DNA from: Natrialbaceae archaeon Tc-Br11_E2g14
Lineage (GTDB): Archaea > Halobacteriota > Halobacteria > Halobacteriales > Natrialbaceae
Assembly (NCBI GenBank): GCA_001564275.1
Contig: LKND01000020.1
Location: forward strand, 1 to 37,792
Length of the DNA stretch: 37,792 bases
Direction of reading: 5' to 3'
Shown piece by piece: positions 32,817 to 37,792 of the stretch; position 1 is the first letter of the stretch; each line of letters starts with the position of its first letter. The translations under genes were made by a program, and so were the position numbers. The notes below the pieces were generated by a model. The model was not told where the DNA came from. It did not search any database and saw nothing but the letters and a program-made list of their open reading frames with translations.

Positions 32817-34784
32817 TCAGTCGTCAGCCGGCGCTGCGCCCGAGTCCTCGGCCTGGGCCTTCGTCCAGGCGAGTTTGCCGCCGGCGGCGAGAATGTCACG
32901 TTCTCGCTGGGAGGCGTGCAGCGTGGCGGTGTACTCCTCGCCGTTGACCCGAACGGTGAACGCTTCTTGCCCACTCGTCACGCCCTCGTAGACGTCGTCG
33001 ACGATCTCGAGGTCGTCACCCTGGTCGATCGCGTCGTAGGTGTCCTCGTCGATCGTCAGCGGGACGATCCCGAAGTTAAAGAGGTTCGCGCGGTGGATCC
33101 GGGCGAAGCTCTGGGCCAGCACGCCCTCGATGCCGAGGTACATCGGACAGAGGGCGGCGTGTTCACGCGAGGAACCCTGGCCGTAGTTCTCGCCGGCGAC
33201 GAGGAACCCGCCGTCGGCCTCGAGCGCGCGCTCGGCGAAGGTGTCGTCGACGCGAGAGAGCGTGAACTCGCTCAGTTTGGGGACGTTCGACCGGTACATC
33301 AGGATGTCCTGGGTCGCGGGGATGATGTGGTCAGTCGTGATGTTGTCGTCCATCTTGAGCAGGGCCTCGCCGGCGATATCCGAGCCCAGCTGGTCGCGAA
33401 TCGGGACGTCGCCGATGTTCGGGCCCTTGATGAGGTCGTCGTCGACGGCCTCCTCGGGAGCGATGAGGTCGGTCTTCGAACCGTCGTACTCGTCGGGGAG
33501 TTCGACGCCGGGGGCCTCGAGGTCGCCGAGTTCGTCGGCCAGGTCTCGTGGATCGACGATTTCGCCCGTGAGCGCTGCGGCGGCGGCGACCTCCGGCGAA
33601 CAGAGGTAGACGTTGTCGTCTTCGATACCGGAGCGGCCCTCGAAGTTTCGGTTGAACGTTCGCAACGAGACGGAGTCGCTCGCTGGGACGTGGCCGATGC
33701 CGATACAGGCACCGCAGGTGGCTTCGGAGAAGTTGACGCCGGCGGCCATCAGTTCGGCGACCCAGCCCTCGCGAGCGAGCATCTCGGAGGCCTGCTTGGA
33801 CCCGGGAGCGATGATCGTCTCCGTTTCCATCGCCGTCTCACGGCCCTCGAGCATCTTCGCGACGGGGAGGATATCCTCGTAGCCGCCGTTGGTGCAGGAG
33901 CCGACGATGACCTGCTCGACGGACTGGCCGGCGACCTCCCGGACGGGCACGACTTTGTCGGGCATCGAGGGCTCGGCGATGAGCGGTTCGAGTTCGGAGA
34001 GGTCGACCACGATCTGGTCGTCGTAGTCGGCATCCTCGTCGGGCTGGAGTTCGACGTACTCGTCGCCACGACCGACGCGCTCGAGGTAGTCTTTGGTCTG
34101 CTCGTCGGTGCCGAAGATCGACGTGGTCGCGCCGAGTTCGGTGCCCATGTTGGTGATCGTCATCCGCTCGGGGGCGGTGAGGGTTTCGGCACCGGGGCCC
34201 GTGTACTCGAGGATTTTGCCGACGCCACCCTTGACCGAGAGTCGTCGGAGCATCTCGAGGATGACGTCCTTCGCGGTGGCCCACGCGGGGAGTTCACCCT
34301 CGAGTCGGACTTCGACGATTTCGGGCATCTCGATGTAGTAGGGAGCACCGCCCATGGCGACGGTGATGTCGATTCCGCCAGCGCCGATGGCCAGTTCGCC
34401 CATGCCGCCGGGGGTCGGGGTGTGGCTATCGGAGCCCAGTAGGGTCTTGCCGGGGGCCGCGAAGTTCTCGCGGTGGACGTTGTGGCAGATACCGTTGCCG
34501 GGGCGAGAGAAGTGAGCCCCGAACGTGCCGGCCGCAGAGCGCAGGAAACGGTGGTCGTCGGTGTTCTTAAAGTCGAACTGGTAGGTCTGGTGGTCACAGT
34601 ACTGGGCGGCGAGTTCGGTCTGGACCTCGTCGAGGCCCATCGCCTCGAACTGGAGCCAGACCATCGTCCCCGTCGTGTCCTGTGTGAGTACCTGATCGAT
34701 CTCGATGCCGATCTCCTCGCCGGTTTCGAGGTCGCCCTCGACGAGGTGATCCTCGAGAATCTTCTCCGTAAGCGTTTGTCCCAT
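32817..34784 (-). CDS. acn: Aconitate hydratase
   Basis: 655 aa. Isomerises citrate to isocitrate in the TCA cycle. Seen: GSDSHTPTPGGMGELAIGAG (substrate and cofactor region), GSCTNGG and ATCGACIG, the cysteines that bind the [4Fe-4S] cluster. The C-terminal swivel domain has NYGQGSSREHAA. The form is the short archaeal/mitochondrial-like type. ATG 34784 was chosen; TTG at 34793 would add three residues. A GATTTATCA element (about 34819-34827) about 35-40 nt upstream is a plausible TATA box. Confidence 0.96.
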   Translation of the reverse strand: MGQTLTEKILEDHLVEGDLETGEEIGIEIDQVLTQDTTGTMVWLQFEAMGLDEVQTELAAQYCDHQTYQFDFKNTDDHRFLRSAAGTFGAHFSRPGNGICHNVHRENFAAPGKTLLGSDSHTPTPGGMGELAIGAGGIDITVAMGGAPYYIEMPEIVEVRLEGELPAWATAKDVILEMLRRLSVKGGVGKILEYTGPGAETLTAPERMTITNMGTELGATTSIFGTDEQTKDYLERVGRGDEYVELQPDEDADYDDQIVVDLSELEPLIAEPSMPDKVVPVREVAGQSVEQVIVGSCTNGGYEDILPVAKMLEGRETAMETETIIAPGSKQASEMLAREGWVAELMAAGVNFSEATCGACIGIGHVPASDSVSLRTFNRNFEGRSGIEDDNVYLCSPEVAAAAALTGEIVDPRDLADELGDLEAPGVELPDEYDGSKTDLIAPEEAVDDDLIKGPNIGDVPIRDQLGSDIAGEALLKMDDNITTDHIIPATQDILMYRSNVPKLSEFTLSRVDDTFAERALEADGGFLVAGENYGQGSSREHAALCPMYLGIEGVLAQSFARIHRANLFNFGIVPLTIDEDTYDAIDQGDDLEIVDDVYEGVTSGQEAFTVRVNGEEYTATLHASQRERDILAAGGKLAWTKAQAEDSGAAPADD

Positions 34785-34893
34785 AGCAGGCAAGATTGGG
34801 CTTTCCGCCCTGATAAATCCCGCGTGTTTTTGGGCGTGAGCCGGACGAACGGACGGCTCTGGAACACGGATGATCAGCGCGGCTGTCAGTTGG

Positions 34894-34972
34894 TATAGTA
34901 GCCAGTGAAACGATTTACACGCCTATCGCGACGCAGTCATGCAATAGAGTGTGCAATGACGTTCACTGGCTA
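34894..34972. repeat. Palindromic repeat, copy 1
   Basis: Starts TATAGTAGCCAGTGAAACG and ends AATGACGTTCACTGGCTA. The two ends are inverted repeats (16 of 22 positions, the outer 11 perfect) around a 30-nt centre. The reverse complement matches copy 2 at 37459-37577: TAGCCAGTGAACGTCATTGC against TAGCCACTGAACGTCATTGC. Confidence 0.75.
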
Positions 34973-35113
34973 GGATATTCTCACGTCTGGACAATGACCC
35001 CCCTCGAGGAGTTCACGGTCACCGGGCTGCTGGTGACCACGTTCAGCGAGCGGGCGACGGCCACGTTCACGAAGTGGGTGACGACCACGCGCAGCGGGCA
35101 GGGGACGACCCAC

Positions 35114-35464
35114 TCACTCGAGGGAGCCGGTCACCTTCGACGGGTGTTCGGGACGGGTCACTTCGACGTGGCCCGCGCCGTGGACGCGAACCCGATACCC
35201 CTCGTAGGTGAACGCGAAGACGCAATCGTCGTCGCCGCGAGCAAAGAGGGTATTGAGGGCGTCGGGATCGACCGTGTCGTAGAGTGGTGGCATTTCGAGT
35301 GGTGAGGCCTCCTCGAGGGCGGCCACGAGGTCGACAATCGTTTCGACCGGGCCAGTGTGGGGATCGAACGGTTCGGTGTGGGTTCGCCGTGAAGTGTCCA
35401 CGTCAGCCGCTGGAGCGGGCGGATCGTCCGTCGGGTGCATAGGTGGTGTCACTGGTGTTGTCAC
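35114..35464 (-). CDS. HalOD1 output-domain protein
   Basis: 116 aa. After a Pro/Asp/Thr-rich N-terminal 40 residues comes the HalOD1 core: IVDLVAALEEASPLEMPPLY, DTVDPDALNTLF, then a beta hairpin and GHVEVTRPE. No receiver domain is attached. The start is uncertain. GTG 35464 was chosen because the TTTAATA box at 35493-35499 then lies about 32 nt upstream; ATG 35482 and ATG 35440 are alternatives. It is probably transcribed alone. Compare the HalOD1 protein at 5832-6158. Confidence 0.78.
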   Translation of the reverse strand: MTTPVTPPMHPTDDPPAPAADVDTSRRTHTEPFDPHTGPVETIVDLVAALEEASPLEMPPLYDTVDPDALNTLFARGDDDCVFAFTYEGYRVRVHGAGHVEVTRPEHPSKVTGSLE

Positions 35465-35492
35465 CCTCAGTCGCCGGGTCATTATGTGGAGG

Positions 35493-35499
35493 TATTAAA
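35493..35499 (-). promoter_or_regulatory. TATA-like box of the HalOD1 gene
   Basis: On the complement, ATTTAATACC; TATA-like element about 30 nt before GTG 35464. Confidence 0.45.
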
Positions 35500-35562
35500 T
35501 GACAGCCATCGATCCTCGGGGACGACACAACGTTCTTGCCCTTTGACACGGTACGTGTAGCT

Positions 35563-35736
35563 ATGAGCTCTACCCTGCAACTGGTCGGTCTCGCAATTGT
35601 GGCCCTGATCGCGGCCTGGATCGCCTTTCAGGTGATCGCGAGCATCGTTTCGGCCGTCGTGAGCCTCGTGATGAGTCTCCTCGTGCTGGCGGTGGTCGCT
35701 GGGATCGTCTACCTCGCATACACGAATTTCGCCTGA
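35563..35736 (+). CDS. Small two-helix membrane protein
   Basis: 57 aa, MSSTLQLVGLAIVALIAAWI then FQVIASIVSAVVSLVMSLLV, ending LAYTNFA. Two hydrophobic helices with almost no loops. Similar small proteins are common in Halobacteria, but I cannot name the family. ATG 35563 was chosen; an in-frame ATG-less extension to 35536 is unlikely. It is convergent with the mutase gene. Confidence 0.7.
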   Translation: MSSTLQLVGLAIVALIAAWIAFQVIASIVSAVVSLVMSLLVLAVVAGIVYLAYTNFA

Positions 35737-35824
35737 TCGAGGTCGCTATCGTCAGGCCCCCGTTCCCCATCCGCCGGACTTTCCTTTCGGAATCGGGAGG
35801 CTAGCTCGAACCGGCCGACAGCCG

Positions 35825-37144
35825 CTAGCGCGTCGCCTCGAACAACCCGCGTGCCTCCTCCAGGACGGCCATCACCGCCTCGTCGCTGCGCGCCTCTGCC
35901 GTGAGGCGAATAAGCGATTGGGTCCCGCTCGCGCGCATCAGGAACCAGCCGTCCTCGCGCTCGACGCGAACGCCGTCGAGCGTGTCCACGTCCCCGTCCG
36001 CGTATCGCTCGAGGGCCGACTCACGCACGCGGTCCATCAGTTCGGCCTTGCCCTCGACCTCGATCGACTCCCGCCTGATCGGATAGGTCTCGACGCTGCC
36101 GACGAGCGCCGAGAGCGGGCCCCGTCGGGCGACGAGGGCCACGAGTTTCGCCGCGGCGAGCGGGCCGTCGGGACAGAGCGTCTCCTCGGGCCATATCCAC
36201 GCGCCGCTGGGTTCCCCGCCAAACACCACGTCGTCCCTGGTCGCGGCCTCGGCGACGTAGACGTCCCCGACGGGGGTCTTGGTGAGTGACGCGCCGACGT
36301 GGGCCAGGGCGTCGTCGACGCTCAGACTCGTGTCCACGGGTGCGGCGACTCGGTCGCCCTCACCGGCAGCCTCTCTGGCGAACAGGGCAAAGAGGACGTC
36401 CTTTGGGACGAAGGCCCCGGTTTCGTCGACGGCGACCATCCGGTCTGCGTCGCCGTCGTGAGCGATCCCGAGATCGGCGTCCGTCGCCGCGACGGTGGCC
36501 ATGAGCGTCTCGAGGGTCTCAGCCTCCGGTTCGCTCGGCCGCCCCGGAAAGGACCCGTCTGGCTGGCCGTTGAGCGTGCGGACGCGACAGCCCAGTTGCG
36601 TGAGGACGTCCGCGGTGAGCCGGCCGGCACCGTTGCCGAGGTCGACGATCACCGACGGCGGGTCCTCGAGGCTGACGGCCGCCTGAATCGCCTCGGCGTG
36701 ACGCTCCCTGGCCCCATCGTGGCGTCGGGAGACCCCGTGGCCGTCCCACGAGGCCAGGGAGAACACGTCGCGGTCGATTCTGACCGTGATCGCCTCGCGC
36801 TGTGACGGACCGAAGGCCTTGCCGGAGCGCGTCCAGAGTTTGATCCCGTTGTCCGCCGGTGGATTGTGCGAGGCCGTGAGGACGACGCCAGCATCGGCCT
36901 CGAGCCAGCCGACGGCGCGGGCGACCGTGGGGGTTGCCTCGACGCCGAGGTCGATCACGTCGGCCCCACACTCCCGGAGACCGGCGGTGAGCGCGTCACT
37001 GAGGACGATGCCGCTGTCACGGACGTCGCGGCCGACGACGACCCGTTCGTGGCCCTCCGAGGCGACGGCCCGGCCGACCGCGAGTGCGAGGTCGGCGGTG
37101 ACCGTCTCACCCACAGGACCGCGGATACCGCTGGTTCCGAACAT
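35825..37144 (-). CDS. glmM: Phosphoglucosamine/phosphomannomutase family protein
   Basis: 439 aa alpha-D-phosphohexomutase. The phosphoserine loop is TASHNPPADNG with Ser92. The metal loop is DGDADR (230-235). The sugar loop is GGEPSGAWIWPEETLCPDGP, and the phosphate-binding loop is RASGTQSLIR near the C-terminus. It interconverts hexose 1- and 6-phosphates for glycan or nucleotide-sugar synthesis. GlmM and phosphomannomutase cannot be separated from sequence alone; the start MFGTSGIRG favours GlmM-like. ATG 37144 was chosen. Confidence 0.88.
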   Translation of the reverse strand: MFGTSGIRGPVGETVTADLALAVGRAVASEGHERVVVGRDVRDSGIVLSDALTAGLRECGADVIDLGVEATPTVARAVGWLEADAGVVLTASHNPPADNGIKLWTRSGKAFGPSQREAITVRIDRDVFSLASWDGHGVSRRHDGARERHAEAIQAAVSLEDPPSVIVDLGNGAGRLTADVLTQLGCRVRTLNGQPDGSFPGRPSEPEAETLETLMATVAATDADLGIAHDGDADRMVAVDETGAFVPKDVLFALFAREAAGEGDRVAAPVDTSLSVDDALAHVGASLTKTPVGDVYVAEAATRDDVVFGGEPSGAWIWPEETLCPDGPLAAAKLVALVARRGPLSALVGSVETYPIRRESIEVEGKAELMDRVRESALERYADGDVDTLDGVRVEREDGWFLMRASGTQSLIRLTAEARSDEAVMAVLEEARGLFEATR

Positions 37145-37458
37145 GCCGAGAGGTGCCACCCACGGCCACCTTAGTGTCACGGTTGGTTCTCGCGGCCTGG
37201 AGCCTGTAGGTCCTCGAGAGCTGGAAGACCGCTGGTGCTCGGACAATCAGGGTCGCGAGTCCTCGAGGGGCTGTACTCGTGGAATCTCGGGCAGTCGGGT
37301 TCGTGTGCCCTGGCCAGTGGCGTTCGTGAGCCCGCGGGGACCGGACCAAGGTTACCCTCGAACGGGTGAGCGCCACCAGTCGGCATCGACCACACGCAAC
37401 CTCGGCAGTGGCTCCCGCCCAGAACGATCGCCATCAGGCCCCGTGGACCGTCACCACA

Positions 37459-37577
37459 CTATAGTAGCCACTGAACGTCATTGCACACCCCCCGAGATCA
37501 TGGCGCAGAACCGGTGCCAAACCGGTTCCGAGCCGACTCGCTGTGAGGGTGTGGAAATCGGTTCACTTGTTACTATA
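37459..37577. repeat. Palindromic repeat, copy 2
   Basis: Begins CTATAGTAGCCACTGAACGT and ends CGGTTCACTTGTTACTATA. The two ends are imperfect inverted repeats. It matches the reverse complement of the repeat at 34894-34972, so the two copies are in opposite orientation. Confidence 0.65.
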
Positions 37578-37632
37578 ACTCCCTTAAACACTCGAAGGTG
37601 TAGGGCGCTCCTGAAAGATGTTTATGGACAAT

Positions 37633-37641
37633 GTTTATAAT
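37633..37641 (+). promoter_or_regulatory. TATA box of the last, partial gene
   Basis: TTTATAATT, about 30 nt before ATG 37667, in AT-rich sequence; a strong leaderless promoter. Confidence 0.7.
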
Positions 37642-37666
37642 TATCGTTCAGGTTGGTTCGGGTGTG

Positions 37667-37792
37667 ATGTTGCAAGACCACGCTGGCGAGGCGATCGACG
37701 CGCACGAGTACCCGGCGACCACCGAGGAACTTATCGAGGATCACGGAAGCGAGACCCTCGAACTCCCCAACGGGACCGAACGGCTCTCGGAG
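37667..37792 (+). CDS. DUF2795/DUF5789-like protein (N-terminal part)
   Basis: Runs off the right edge after 42 codons. The sequence EYPATTEELIEDHGSETLEL, then PNGTERLSE, matches the small haloarchaeal DUF5789 (DUF2795-related) proteins, where a helix is followed by a beta hairpin ending PNG. Function is unknown. Strong leaderless promoter. Confidence 0.75.
   Translation, partial: MLQDHAGEAIDAHEYPATTEELIEDHGSETLELPNGTERLSE

Larger units (their letters stand above)
37145..37666. other. Intergenic region, 522 nt
   Basis: First 300 nt are GC-rich with no supported ORF. Then comes palindromic repeat copy 2 (37459-37577) and the promoter of the last gene. Nothing else is seen. Confidence 0.5.

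Noticed and set aside
32676-34442. 588-codon frame opposite aconitase
   Set aside because: Antisense shadow; Val/Asp/Gly-rich, no domain.

Overview
The window is haloarchaeal chromosome (class Halobacteria). It is GC-rich with strong G/C third positions, the proteins are acidic, and many genes have a TATA-like box about 26-32 nt before the start codon (leaderless promoters). Archaeal or haloarchaeal families are present: an S-H type signal peptidase, S6e, SecD/SecF without SecDF fusion, HalOD1, a HTH_10 (Bat-type) regulator and an archaeal CPSF-like nuclease. The very frequent CTCGAG-type hexamers suggest Natrialbaceae; that is an inference only. No rRNA, tRNA or CRISPR array was seen.

Region 1 (1-8.2 kb): tail of a possible membrane-anchored protein, an elaborated signal peptidase I and a DUF5305-like surface protein (a probable surface-protein module); a tiny histone-fold-like protein with a strong promoter; an MFS transporter; a Bat-type regulator; a HalOD1 protein; a sulfatase; a DUF5518 membrane protein.

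Region 2 (8.4-16.5 kb): aldo/keto reductase, a two-domain winged-helix regulator, a hexapeptide acyltransferase, a zinc-ribbon membrane protein, a TraB-like protein, a DUF6360-like protein, RimI-type acetyltransferase, and the overlapping secF-secD pair.

Region 3 (16.6-19.1 kb): an IS1341-type (IS200/IS605 superfamily, no tnpA) element. It has an apparently intact TnpB nuclease gene, a 45-aa ribbon-helix-helix-like gene overlapping its start by ATGA, a palindrome in their common promoter, and a hairpin-rich 3' end expected to form the omega RNA. A second hairpin cluster, a small conserved gene and a 37-nt tandem repeat lie next to it. This is the most system-like locus in the window.

Region 4 (19.1-28.2 kb): a small unknown gene, S6e plus a DUF7112-like protein, a TetR regulator with a palindrome over its start followed by a MATE exporter, a DUF7114-like protein, a beta-CASP RNase, a flavodoxin-type (HemG-like) protein, and a deoC-ribokinase operon.

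Region 5 (28.2-37.8 kb): a 670-nt gene-poor stretch with IS-end-like sequence, a Mrr-type endonuclease fused to zinc ribbons and a C-terminal membrane helix, a small conserved protein, a decayed ORF, a palindrome-rich low-GC intergenic region, a winged-helix/zinc regulator, aconitase, a second HalOD1 protein, a small membrane protein, a phosphoglucosamine/phosphomannomutase, and the start of a DUF2795/DUF5789-like gene. Two related palindromic repeats in opposite orientation flank the HalOD1 to mutase segment.
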